Below, in pieces: positions 45,324 through 57,027 of a DNA stretch of 64,000 bases. The stretch is from NCBI GenBank assembly GCA_027574665.1, contig CM050657.1, forward strand, positions 26,514,700 to 26,578,699, written 5' to 3'. The DNA comes from Rhynochetos jubatus (Eukaryota > Chordata > Aves > Eurypygiformes > Rhynochetidae). The notes below the pieces were generated by a model that worked only from the letters and a program-made list of their open reading frames with translations, was not told where the DNA came from and searched no databases. Numbering within the stretch: position 1 is the stretch's first letter; every line of letters begins with the position of its first letter. Both the position numbers and the translations under genes were made by a program.

Positions 45324-47634
45324 GTGAGTGTGACCGTGGTGAAAGTGCAAGGGAGAGAAGGCTAAGCTCTCCCTGCTGATCCCAGGAAGGGATCAGGGAG
45401 ACTAAAAGGATGACTGCTGGCTCCGGTGGCCAAAGCCAGGTTTATGCATCACAAGCTTCCCACCCAGTTACAAGGGTGAGTAGGAAACTGGGTTACACTC
45501 CTGCCCAGAGTGCAGCAAGCAATGATGCTTGAAATGAATCAGCAGTTTGAACAGGACGTGTAGTAGCTTTGTCGAGTACAAGCTCCAAAGCCATTGGCTC
45601 AGAGAACCCTTGCTGGCACAAGGACTCTTCAGTAGCGATCTCAAATCACTTGTGGCAATGTCCTGCAGTTCAGCCCTAGAATATTTTTCCTAGGATCAAC
45701 TCTTTCAGAATTCTAGTTCCTATGAAACGCCTACAATTTGCAGGTTTGCACTTCTGTGTCTGTCCTTCAGGTTTGCAAAACAAGTGCACCAAAGATGACC
45801 CCGTCCCAGCAGAGCCATGAGCGATACTTCACCTCCTCTCTGTCACAGAGCCAGCTCTCCCAAGGGAAAATTTTGATCCAATAAAATCTGTGAGTTTGAC
45901 ATTTGGTTGGGATTTTTGGACATCTGGCCTGCACAAGGGTCTGCCACAGAGCTAGAAACTCAGCCATTTCTATAGAGTACACACTGGTCAACAGCACACA
46001 GCACACGCAGGACAGCCGTGGATTTACTGTGCCTGCGCTAGACAGATGATTCATGTGAATGCACTGATCTGACATGTCCCAAAAGCACTGCAGTCACAGG
46101 ACACGTGCTGACCATATGTGTGTTGTGGGACAGTGCTCCCTGGAAAGGTCAGGTCTACTGCGAATGAGCTCTACAGCACACGTACAGAAATACCTGGACA
46201 CAGCAGACCTGGCCTTCCCCCTCGCCATCCATCACTACAAGCTGCAGGTTGGTCAGAGATACGTGGTAGTGATGGCAAAAAGAGCCATATAGTGCAGAGG
46301 AACGATAACAAGCTGCAGTCGTTTACTCCGTGAGACACCAGATCAAGTCACCGGCGAGTAACCCTGCTTGTCATTCCTCCAGGGACAGGGCTTGCTGCCA
46401 ACTACAGCTTTGCACTTACAATGGGCACAGGCCTGCAAGCAACCCTCCGAGCTCCCCTGAAAGCCCAAGGAACAAGCAGTAGAGTCTCCTCTTAATTAAA
46501 GGGAACCAGTAATCCAGACCCTTTCCCTCTGTATGTGTCCAGTTAGATAGCTGAGTCGGGGGGAACGTTACACCTTGGGACGCCACAGCATGACGGTGGC
46601 GGGCAGGGGAGCAACAAGCAGAACCGTGTGGGCTGAATAATGGAAACTGGCCAGATGTTCCTCTGGATTAGCAAGAGAGAAAACAGTTCACAGCTGGAGT
46701 ACAAAACAAGGTGTCTCCAAAAAGCACCCATGTAATCAACGGAAGACAAAGAGATACGTAGTTTAGTTTATTAACGCTGCAGCAGACAACACTGGGAATG
46801 GTCCCATTGAACTGGGGCTCCTTGGTTTCAGATTATGGACAAGTACTAAGCATAAAATATTCAAAGCTCAAGCTTTAGGTCTCAAAGGGCTGGGTCAGAT
46901 ACTTAGGTCTGGAATTGAAAAATTGGGCTTCACATGGCCTGTGATCAGCATCTTATACAGATGGAATGTGACCATTCCTGCTCGTTTATCACCTTCCCCC
47001 ATAAACAGACTTTCCTTTTGCTTTTTCTTTCCTAAGACAACGCCAGAAAATAGATGCTAAAAAAGAATTCAGTACCCTGACAATTTGGACAATCTTCCAC
47101 TAATCTTCCCTTCAGGGTGCCCACAATCCTTTAAAGCATGACAAACTGACAGAGGGAGCTCCTTTATAGTTGCCGGGCTCTATATCTTTATAAACCGGGC
47201 TCTTCCACATGCAGCAGAAAATCCGGGAAGGCAAACGCTGTACAAAGGAAGGTGGAAACACGCATTTTTAAGAGTGCTGGAGGGGCCACCCGATGAAAGG
47301 AAAAGATCTGGGCACAATAAGACGATTCTTTAGGTACAGAGGGGAAAAAAGCTACTACAACCTTGTTGGAGAAGAATCCCACATGCCTGCTAATCTACCT
47401 AGCAAGGGTTACATGACACTTAAAAAATTGGAAGGCACTCAAAGCAAAAATCAGCTTGCCAGAGAACACAGCCCTGCCCTCATCCTTTTTCTGCTGTTTT
47501 AGATGTTATTTGTAACACAGCCAAACTGATATGCCTTTGACACGTGCAGAACGTTACAGCTCCAGGCAGCTTTTGGTTAAGTAGGGCTGAGAAAATCGTA
47601 TGTCTGTGTGTGTAATGACAACTAAGTTCATTTT
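45324..47634. other. Non-coding stretch
   Basis: No gene is recognised. Overlapping frames at 46,074-46,333 have no known similarity. Confidence 0.5.
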
Positions 47635-47655
47635 CCCCCCCCCTTTTTTTTTTTT
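47635..47655 (+). repeat. C9-T12 homopolymer junction
   Basis: Nine C followed directly by twelve T. The lengths in this reading may be unreliable because such runs are error-prone in sequencing. Confidence 0.85.
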
Positions 47656-48583
47656 AAAAGGTTCATCTCTTTTTTGATAATGCCACCCTGACCACTTCCC
47701 AGTAGCTACTGCGGGGAGAACACACTGCAACACACCTCCCATGAGCAAGCTCATTCTAAGCTATACCTAGGCTAAATAAATTCTTCTATAGATTGGCAAC
47801 ACACGTCAAATACACCTTCGAAGAAACCAACTGTGACACGTTTCCAATTGCCGGTTTTACACCGATTTTTTACTGGTATATCTGATACTGAGGGACTTCA
47901 AAAACACCACGAGGATAAACTAGTTACCTGCCATATGGTATGCCAGTTTCTGAAGATGACCAAGCCTGAGTTCAGACATTAGTTTTCCTTTTAGAGGCCA
48001 AAAATAACCTTCTAACGATTTGGAGTTAATGGCTACCACGCTATGGGCTAACGCACTGTGATTCAGCCACATTGCGGCCTGTTACACACACATGTACGTT
48101 CACATTGCTCAGTCTGCCTGTGGACAGCACAGAAGTGGAAGCAGCTCAGTAGCAAAGGCAGGCGACTCTGGTGGCTGTCCACAGTCTGCCAGGTCACCAA
48201 GTTGCTGTTTGCCATGGTTATGCTACATAAATTAAAATACTTTTATTTTGAAGATGGGAACGCATGAGTGTTTTCTGGAACAACTACAGAAATTATTTTT
48301 TAAATGCCTGCTAATTTTTATATGACTCAGACTTTAAGAATGAATGTTTTACACAAATTAATCATTCCCTGTCATTTCCACCAGCACATCCCCCAAGAAG
48401 ACAAAAAAGGTGCCCAAACCTGAAAGCTTTCCTCCCACTCTCCATTTAAAGATTAGGATTTTCATGACTATACTTGGAGGATCAGAAACAACATCTCTTA
48501 GATGTAGATGTGAAACTCAAAAGTTGAATTGTATTACTAAAGACATAGTTTTTTTCAAGTGTTACTGCATATAGCGCAGTACA
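47656..48583. other. Non-coding stretch
   Basis: No gene is recognised. A+T-rich. Confidence 0.55.
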
Positions 48584-48608
48584 AAGTAGTACAAAAATTG
48601 TACAACTT
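48584..48608. repeat. Near-perfect hairpin, 11-bp arms, 3-base loop
   Basis: AAGTAGTACAA and TTGTACAACTT pair at 10 of 11 positions around AAA. Confidence 0.75.
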
Positions 48609-49967
48609 AAAGATAAAATTGTTTCCGAATGAACTATTACATGAACTCTAATAGCATTCCCAATTGACAAGATTACATATTTTTATTACAATAGGCTTAA
48701 AGAAAACAAAAAAAAAGAGGGGACATGGATGTCTGAAATAGGACCCCTCAGTTGTTAAAACAATTTCCAAATGTACTCATTTACTTTATCTTTTTATTAT
48801 TGTTACTATTATTATGGCAGTAAAGTTTAAAGTCTGTCAGCAAACACACGTGCAGCACTCGTGAGAAAGCAGGATTAAGGTGAACACCTATGTTTAAAAC
48901 CAGATTCCTTTTAAAGATTATAATTCACAAGCTGTGCATACTAATGCTACTTCATCCTTCTCAGCAATTTACAAAGATGAAAAGAGAGTCTGACTAAACA
49001 AATAGACTTTGAAGCATCCTTTCATCTATTTAAGAAACTGTTGGGTTCTTATTGCCATCACTTTGCTGTGTTTTATAGCTTTCTGGGAATATTAAGTAAA
49101 ATAGCAATCTGCTTGGAGCAAGTCCTACAGGTATTTTTCAAATTAGAAATACCTGAAAGTTTATCATCTCCCTCCTATTCATACAGCTCTTGACAAATAT
49201 GATTGGAAAAGATTGATATTTTGTCTCCTCGTTTCCTGTACTTGAAAGGTGTTTTCTCTGAGTCACTCTATCAGCGTGTCACTCTTCCACTCCGGGGCAA
49301 GAAGGAACAGCTCCAGCCACGAACCAGCCCCGCGTCCGGAATGGCCAGGAGAGGGAGAGGCACCCTGAGCGGGGATCACCTGGCGGGAACGCAGGGGGCA
49401 AAGTCACTCGGGAAATGCTACTGGGAGCTGAATCAACCCTGGGAGAAAACCGTGCCAGTGTAGCCAATTAAAAAAAAAAAAAATGAAAGATGTTTAAGAA
49501 GAGGCAAAGTCACCTGTTTAGTGTTCCAGGATGAGCAGCAATTAAACTGTCATCGGTTACACCAGCAGCAACCACTGTCCCTGCGCATGTGCAAAGGTAT
49601 GAGCAGACTGGCCATACAGCAATATATAAACACCCATCCCAATGGGGAAACACCCCACAGCTGCTGCTACTCATCCAAGAAAGTAGCTAAAAAAATCTAA
49701 ACTGTGTTACTCCTGTTGGCCTTCGTCCGGGAAACTCTTTGGCTGGGATTTGGGGAAAATGAGCATTGCCATACATGTAAGCACTTAACAGTAGCAAAAG
49801 GGGAAATATAATTGGCTTAAAAAAAGAACCTCAATCTCTTCCCTGTCCTCGCAAGATGGAGGAAGACTTCAAATGAATCTTGAAGTTCACCTGGGAGAGA
49901 ACAGAAAAAAAAAGAAAACAGAGAGAGAAAGGAAAGAAAACCCTCCATGGACTCTGACACTCTTCAG
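48609..49967. other. Non-coding stretch
   Basis: No gene is recognised. A moderate CpG cluster lies at 49,290-49,395. A14 is at 49,470-49,483. A purine-rich run lies at 49,898-49,941 (AAAAAAAAAGAAAACAGAGA type). Confidence 0.5.
49470..49483 (+). repeat. Poly(A) run, 14 bases
   Basis: A simple homopolymer run. Confidence 0.85.
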
Positions 49968-50066
49968 AAATTCAAAGTCTCGGCAGCCTGGCCAGGGATA
50001 CAAAACGCACGTTACCGGTGTGACAAGTGACCCCCGGTGCACCTCCAGGCGCAGGGCAAAGCCCAG
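49968..50066 (+). other. 99-nt exon-like segment
   Basis: The acceptor CTGACACTCTTCAG| and the donor GCCCAG|GTGAGG enclose 99 nt (33 codons). One frame is open throughout and reads as an Arg/Lys/Ser/Thr-rich stretch. The other two contain stops. CpG is higher than in the flanks. No family is recognised, and the purine-rich run just upstream weakens the acceptor context. Confidence 0.2.
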
Positions 50067-52072
50067 GTGAGGGCTGGAGCAAGGCTGACACGGGGATTCA
50101 AAGCCAGGCACTGAAAAACTGCTCCAGCAGAGCACTTAAGCCTCTGCACAATTTAAGAAGTCCCATATTTAAATGCTCTACTGAAAGAAGGCTTTTGTTT
50201 TGAAAGCTCCTGTCTCTGCATTCTTTTAATAGGAAATCAATATATCATTTGTTTTCTAGAAAGTAGACACCTGTCCTCCAGGACTTGTGCAGCCAAGTTT
50301 AGCTCTGGTAGAAAATTGAGTAGTTCTGACCTAACTTTTCTTTTTCTGTGAATGTCACTTTCCTTACCCTGGGGACAGGAGGTGAGTGAAAAGCAAAGGG
50401 AATGAACATCACAGTATAAGATCTACCTAATACTACCTATGGCTGAATTATCAGCTCTTAAATAATTTTCAATGATGCTGGCAAAGCAGAAATCTCAACG
50501 TGAGCTAAAAAGGCAAGAAAAACGTGATCTCTTTCCATTGTTTGGCTTTCAGACTAGCAGTAGGAGGAAGAAAGTTGGTAGGGCTGATTGCCAAGAACTC
50601 TGCCCTGCAAGCGGGCACGGAGGGGGTATGGCACTGACTTGGCAACAGGGGAGCCTTGAAGACATCTTCCCTCTTACTATCTATTCAGGTCACATAAAAG
50701 AGAATCTTGACCCCAGAAACTAAAGGAGTGAAGTGTCTTACTCGTGCCCAGAACAAGGCGAGGAGTTCTCTGGGGTTTCTAGAAGGAAATGGAGTTGCAA
50801 GGAACCAGAAAGGAGACAAGGAGCACAGCTCTGGGCTGTTCCTGGGTACATGCAGCAGTACATCACTAAGGCAGATTGTACCATAAAGGCAGCCTGAAGA
50901 AAACAGCTTGAATCCCTCCTTCTTTTCCTTCCTGAATTAAAGACAAAAACAAGGTCTTGTTGCAAGATGTTTATTTACAGCTGCTTAGAGTAGAATGCAA
51001 ACAAACATCTTGTAACAAGCTGCTTGATGGCTTCCCATTACACGTACAAAGCTTAGCACTGCTTCAGCAGGTACTCGGCAGTGCTGCTGAAAGGCAAGTC
51101 ACTGTGAGAATACTCTGAATTAAATCTCATGTCATTTGCTCACCTTCATCATCCCTCCGATGGAAAACTAACATTCAGAAAGACAGAACATCTGATGTGC
51201 AATCTTGGTAAGAAATAAATCAATGAACAGGACATGATAAAAGGGGAACGGTTTTGAAAGCTGCAGTTTGTATTCACAGGGTATGAGAGCTGAAGGAGTA
51301 AAAATACAATAAATAGCAGTTCTACAGTCACACTCAGGAAATGCACACTTAAAAGGAAGATAGTAAAGGTTACATTCAAACACTGGATAAGTAATAGTGA
51401 ATTGTGTATGCAGAGTCCCGGATCACTCTCCAGTCACAAGCTAGCTTGCCTGACTTTTTTTCCTTTTTTATTATTGCACAAACCAGGACATCCTGTTTTG
51501 GTGTGACTTCTCCCTTTACACAGAAGAAAGGATGCCCACCTATGACATAAGAAAGTCTTTGAAGGGAGAAAATTCAGCCCTTTGATCAAGAATGACAGTC
51601 CTCACAGCCGGGCACAGACTGCATTTCTCCTTTTGGTTCACTGACTGCACCATGCCCTTTACGCGGCAGATGCAAATATTTGCTGTTACTTGTGTTACTG
51701 CTCCCGGCGTGAGGTTCCAGTGTGCGGCGCTGATGACATTACATCTGGCGTGAACCGTTCACAGTCCAGATTCCAAGTAACTCATATTTCTAAGCCTCCT
51801 AAACCTCGGCACCTGAACGTCTCTGGGTTTTGATGTCAAGGCACTAGTTAAATGCCTTCTTTTGAAGAAAACTACTTTCCTTACAACTAGAAAACAGTAA
51901 AGGGTAAGGCAACATTGTGTTCTTAATTCTTAATCCGCCATATAGCCAAGACAGGGGCAAGAGCTGGATGCCTCTGCAGACACCCACCACTGGAAAGCAT
52001 ATCTGTTAACTACACAATTTACAATTGTATCTTCACCTCCTAACACAAAAGCACGCTAAGGAAGGCCACCTG
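50067..52072. other. Non-coding stretch
   Basis: No gene is recognised. A GAG|GTGAGT donor-like site lies at 50,391 without a matching acceptor. An exact octamer (51,670-51,677) overlaps a 12-bp palindrome GCAAATATTTGC (51,672-51,683). Confidence 0.5.
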
Positions 52073-52429
52073 ATGTTAGCTTCCCACAGCTTTGATCGAG
52101 GAGAGAGAGAAACGCAGCGCATCGAGCGCGAAGCAGCCTCTGCCATACCACGCAAAAGATGCCTGGAGCGGAGGCAGCAGCAGGAACGTGCAACCCTGCC
52201 GCAGTTCTGCTGCTGGAGAAGGCTCCAGCACAGCGCTCGGCACCCGCTGCCACCTCAGCAGTGGATGGTAGGTCTGTTCGGATCTGAAACAAGAGCCAGC
52301 CAAGCACTTGGCCTAGATCTCCTCAGGGCAGAGAGCAGGCACCCTGAAACACCTTGCAACATCATGTTCCCGAGAAGCCCAGCATGTGAACATCAGCACA
52401 TTCAAGTAACACGTAAAACAGAAGTTTAA
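52073..52429 (+). other. ATG-initiated open frame of 118 codons in a CpG-rich patch (uncertain)
   Basis: The frame starts at ATG 52,073 in a weak Kozak context and ends at TAA 52,427-52,429. The first half is Arg/Glu/Gln-rich, which could suggest helix or coiled-coil propensity. The second half is Pro/His-containing. The interval 52,090-52,285 holds about 14 CpGs in the first ~180 bp, clearly above the flanks. No family is recognised, and the minus strand is also open here. A lineage-specific or non-coding transcript is possible, but chance in G+C-rich DNA is more likely. Confidence 0.15.
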
Positions 52430-53880
52430 ACCATCAGGGTTTAGTTCTGGAGCTGAAGTTGTCGATCTGTTGTCTGTAGAACACGGCTCTACCAGCAGGA
52501 TTGCATCCATTTAGCCCACGACTTTAGGAGTCAAACCAGTTAACGTGTGTAAACACAGATGCACCTAAGCAGGATTGAAACAAGCTTGGATTTGTTTCCC
52601 AGAACAAGATGAGGTATTGAAATGCACTGACATTAGGGATCCATGCCAGTTTAACTGGACCAGTTTTTGAGCCAATTGTTACACCAGCTTCATTTTTTTG
52701 CACACACAGTATAAAATACAAATTTCTTTACCCTTCCTATATGAGCACTTCCATCACTGCTGGCAAAAACCTGATTAACATGCCAGGCCTGCCATGTTTC
52801 TACAAGTCTTTGTGGATGGTCTGACTGCAGCTCTGAAGTATTTAGCCTGCTTTCACCTTACTACTGCCTTGCTCTCGGCTGTTAATTCCCAATGTAATAA
52901 TCCCCGACCTGAACCTGTTCCGATTTCCTTTCTTGTTTTGCCTCAGGTTATTCACTTTCTACTGCTGCACGACTTCTCATGGAATAATTTCTCCTCCCAA
53001 ATGTCTTTAGTAACACTGTCAGGCAGTAATTCCAACGGAGAAGAAAAAGATAAGAGTACCCTAAATGCCACACATTCACATTTCAAATAATAAAGAAGAT
53101 ATTTTCAGTATTCCAGAAAGCTGTCGTTCAAGACTATGACCTAATTTCCTTTTCAAATGGACAAATCAGACTCACTTGTATCCTCAGAAGAGAGTATGGA
53201 TCCAAACTTTCCTTGAGAATTTTAATCGTATCTGGGCTTTCCATGGGATGTGTTTAGTTTTTTTATATTGCGCACAGTTTATTTTTAATTTCTACAAAGA
53301 CTGTTGTAATTATGACTTGGGGAACTCTGAACAGGTCCTTAAAAACATGCAGAGAAAAAGGCCTTTATTTAACAGAATTTCCTTATAGATAAAAACAAGG
53401 GGAAAAATATCCTTTTTGGACTATTTTGTTTGAAAAACCTAAAAAGTTAGAATTCTCTAGAAAGCAAATTGTTTAGATTTACTACATAAGCATCTTGTTA
53501 CATCGTCTCATTTAATCAGAATCACACTGCTTCAGACACGAGCCCTGAGTGACTGACTTCCATAGTAGTAACTGATTTCATTTTCCCAGTCATTTGAAGA
53601 ATCCATTTTATTTTTGTGTTTTACAAGAGACTACTTCAAATAGAAATTAAAAGCAAGAAAGCAGGAAATCTCCCCCCTCAATCTTTTATGTACTCAAAGA
53701 ATAATTAGTTATTGTAAACAGACGAGTATGTCACTGAATTGTAAAAACAGAAGGCCCCGCGGTATGTGAAGGACCGTGGAGAGAGAAGAAAAGCTTCCAA
53801 TTGTCGGCTATTAAAAAAGGTATCTTTCGGGATTTAGTAAGAGGATAACAAAAGGAAACAGGCTATTGCTTCCTATGGGG
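52430..53880. other. Non-coding stretch
   Basis: No gene is recognised. A+T-rich. The word CCAGTTTAACTGG (near 52,648) is a small palindrome. Confidence 0.55.
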
Positions 53881-53914
53881 AAAAAAAATTTAAAAAAAAA
53901 TTAAAAAAAAAAAA
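53881..53914 (+). repeat. A/T-rich low-complexity tract
   Basis: A8 T3 A9 T2 A12 with no other base. Confidence 0.9.
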
Positions 53915-54240
53915 GAGTAGCACTGAAACAACTCAGGTCTTGGGGTTTTGTGTACAAAGCCAAGAAAATGACTTCCAGAGTCACCGATAAATGCTGAAAT
54001 GTTTCTCCAGTGAAGAGCACGATACAAATCCTTATCCTTTTTCTTTGCAGGTGAGGAGGTCACTGATGCGCACCCAAACAGACCCTTCTCAAGCAGAATG
54101 CTAAGGGAAGACACCAAGATCTCAGGAGCGGTACTTTCCTTCCACGGTTAATTGAAAGTGGCCCATGGAAGCCAGCCTCTTGCTCGGTGTAGGTTCAGAT
54201 ATCTCTGTGCATAACAACTGGTGCATTCATTTACGGGGGA

Positions 54241-54316
54241 AGGAGAAAAAAAAAAAGAAAAGCAGCGGGTTCTTTTCTCAGGGGAAGAAAAAAAGAAAAA
54301 GAAACAGAACGAAAGA
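54241..54316 (+). repeat. Purine-rich low-complexity tract
   Basis: GGAGAAAAAAAAAAAGAAAA and GGGGAAGAAAAAAAGAAAAA separated by a short pyrimidine piece. Degenerate poly(A/G). Confidence 0.8.
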
Positions 54317-54618
54317 CTATTTTTAAGGACCAATTTGTTGTTGCCGCTACAACTTGTGAAGGCACAGCCTCTGATCAACATTGCCTCCAACCTCCCAGTG
54401 GGAAGCCGAGTATCAGTAATGGAGAGGTGAGAGTGGGAGAGCACCAAGATTAAAGTAGAACTTCCTTTGCTGTCCAAAATGCTAGAAAACAAAACAACAA
54501 CAAAACAGATTGTTTCAAATACTTTCTTATTTGTGGCACACATTTGGCTGTGCTCTTAGTGTACTTCTGCCTTACACGAAATTCAGGAAAGCTTTGGGTT
54601 CTGTGATGTTTCACCCAG
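54317..54618. other. Non-coding stretch
   Basis: Nothing recognised. Confidence 0.55.
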
Positions 54619-54668
54619 TCTGAGCAATGCTGAGGGAAAGACTCCTTTTAATATGCCTGAGCAAGGAG
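54619..54668 (+). other. 50-nt exon-like segment
   Basis: The acceptor TGTGATGTTTCACCCAG| and the donor CAAGGAG|GTAAGA enclose 50 nt with exactly one open frame (Leu-Ser-Asn-Ala-Glu-Gly-Lys and onward). No family is recognised. Confidence 0.18.
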
Positions 54669-56935
54669 GTAAGAAAGCATTTGGTACCCCATGGGTCCCC
54701 TGTAGGGCTCACCCTCACTGCACATCACAACACACTCTCCCTCCACAACTCCTCGTCTCACAGAGGCAAACGGATCAAGCCTTGGTTGGTGTTTCCTACC
54801 TGTACCTGCTACGCTTCGGTTGACAGTGTTAGAGGTGCTGAAAGATAGTTGAGGAGATAAAACCCAGGAATATATATCTTCCCTAATTCCTTATAGTTTT
54901 GTAACCTGGCTCAGAGCTGATACGGTGGATGTGAATTGAGAGAACAGTCTCTTTGGGGGTGCAGGCAGCGCCGTAAATACTGATAAAAGACGTGATCCAG
55001 AGCTGATTAACTGAATAATCCCCAGCTTTCAATGGAATGAAGAATCTCTTCATGAAGGTGCAACAGTGATGTCTGCTGGTCTTTAAAGAGTTTGGTTTGG
55101 GGGTTTTTTGTGTGGTTTGTTGGGGATTTATTTACAGAACTTGATTTTTCCAAGTTTGGAGAAGGGCAAAGAAAGCTACAGAAGGTTTTGTTGTGCAGAC
55201 CATCCAAGCCAGCAGATCTGGCCGTTCATCTTCACGTAGTGTTTCTGGAGAAGAGCAGATTGATGGCCAGGTGGGTTGTGTACAGACCCAGACAGAACGG
55301 CAGTGCTACAAATCATTCTGCTTTCAGAGGAGTTGCATTTGCATTAAGCAAAAGGCATGTTGAATGAGAAATAGTTGTGGGTTTATTTTTTTTAAATTCC
55401 TGTCTAGGAAACTTAAAAAGAAAATAGCCATGTCATTTTCTAATGAAAATTATTGCTTTACACACAGGAATAATCTTATCAATCTTACCATTTTTTTATT
55501 GGCTCTGTTTCCAGAGGCTTAATAGGTACTAACTGCAGGGCAGAACTTACACCACATCCACATTTACTTACTTATTTCTCACGCTAAAATCAGAGGCAGG
55601 GAGAGTAGAAAGAAGAACTAGAGAACTTGAGAACATTCGGCAGCAGTCAGATAAGCAAACCCCTTTACCGGTGACACGCCACTGTCTGAATCATAACTCT
55701 TCATCACGGTAAGCCATGAAAAAGATCAAAATATGAGTAATACGAGGAAGCAAGACAAGTTGTATCTCTTTGAACAGAAGATGACCCTGGCAAATTAGGC
55801 TGTGAGATTTGGTCTCAACTACTGCAACGCGTGTGTGCCAGCACAGCGCCACAGAGCATTTCAGTTCCTCAAGCTCCCACGTCCAGCGAGGGCCAAGGCC
55901 ATGAATTCTCAGTCACGCAGCTCTCAAAGGCAGTGTCTTCCCCCCCACCCACACCAGATGGTGAGGCTTTTTGCTGGGCCTATTCCTTGCACCACGGCAC
56001 ACATTTAAACTAGAGTCAGAGCTGACTCTGGACCCCGTTGATCCTGCCTCCAGAGAATGGGGCTCTCCAACAGGTTAGTAGTCAGCAACAAGACAGAGGA
56101 ATATAAGGACGTGTAAGTGGAAGCACAGTAGCCCTGGCTAGTGGCTAGCAGCCCCACGCTGCTCACTCAGACTTCCTGGCTGCGGTGGGAAGCAGAGGGC
56201 AGGGAACATCCTTGGGAGGTGAGCATCACACTTTTATGGACCCAAGCAGCATAGTTTGAGAGATTCCTTTTCCTGCCATTTTCCCCCTTCCTCTCCTTTT
56301 CTTCTTCCTTGCAAAATCTAATCTCTTGCCCAAAACATCTTTCATCAGACTCCCAGGAACAAAATATTACTAAAAACATAGGGCAAAGGAAAATCGTGAA
56401 CAAGTTTCAAGACCTTCTGTATGCAATATAGAGGAAATTTAAGAAACCATGCCAAAATGCAAACTAAATCCCACCAGTTAATCACAACCAGGTAAAATTT
56501 TTGTGATGTAATCAAAATAAAAAGATCAAATGAACAAGCAAAAAAATCAGAACAGATGCAAAATCTGAAAGAGAAATGTGCACAGAATTTTTAATCCTGT
56601 TCCATAGCAAACTCTTGTAGCCTGAATTTTGATTTATTCCACATTTTCTGGGAAACATCAATGTTTACTTGTTGATATTGACAGAATAAGCAGAATCAGA
56701 CCTAAGCCATCCCATTTGCTCTGCCATCACTCCCTTAAGAAACATGACTCAACTGTGGCGCTCTAATTCCTGAGCTCATAGAAAAGAGGTCTGGGCAGCA
56801 GTTCAAGAGGTCTGCCAGTCAACCTCCGTGTTTTATTATTACAGGATCAATTATTCCACCATCACTCTTGATGAGCGTTTAAGAACAGGTTAGACTGTCC
56901 CACTGCTTTGGTGGGAACGCCACAATTTTTCACAG
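54669..56935. other. Non-coding stretch
   Basis: No gene is recognised. It contains an octamer (55,337-55,344). Open frames at 55,802-56,013 have no known similarity. Confidence 0.5.
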
Positions 56936-57027
56936 TACACTATTGCAGCACTGCAGACGTTACGCTGAAACCAACGTCGCTGCTACCAAATGGCACAAGT
57001 GCCAGCATGAAGTGCCGTTTGACAAAT
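56936..57027 (+). other. 92-nt exon-like segment with local CpG rise
   Basis: The acceptor GCCACAATTTTTCACAG| and the donor GACAAAT|GTAAGT enclose 92 nt. Two frames are open, and six CpGs fall inside while the flanks are A+T-rich and nearly CpG-free, a contrast often seen at real exons. One reading contains Asn-Gly-Thr-Ser-Ala-Ser-Met-Lys-Cys-Arg-Leu-Thr-Asn, which faintly recalls an immunoglobulin-type strand around a Cys. I do not claim that identity. The donor has a T at -1, which weakens it. Confidence 0.25.
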
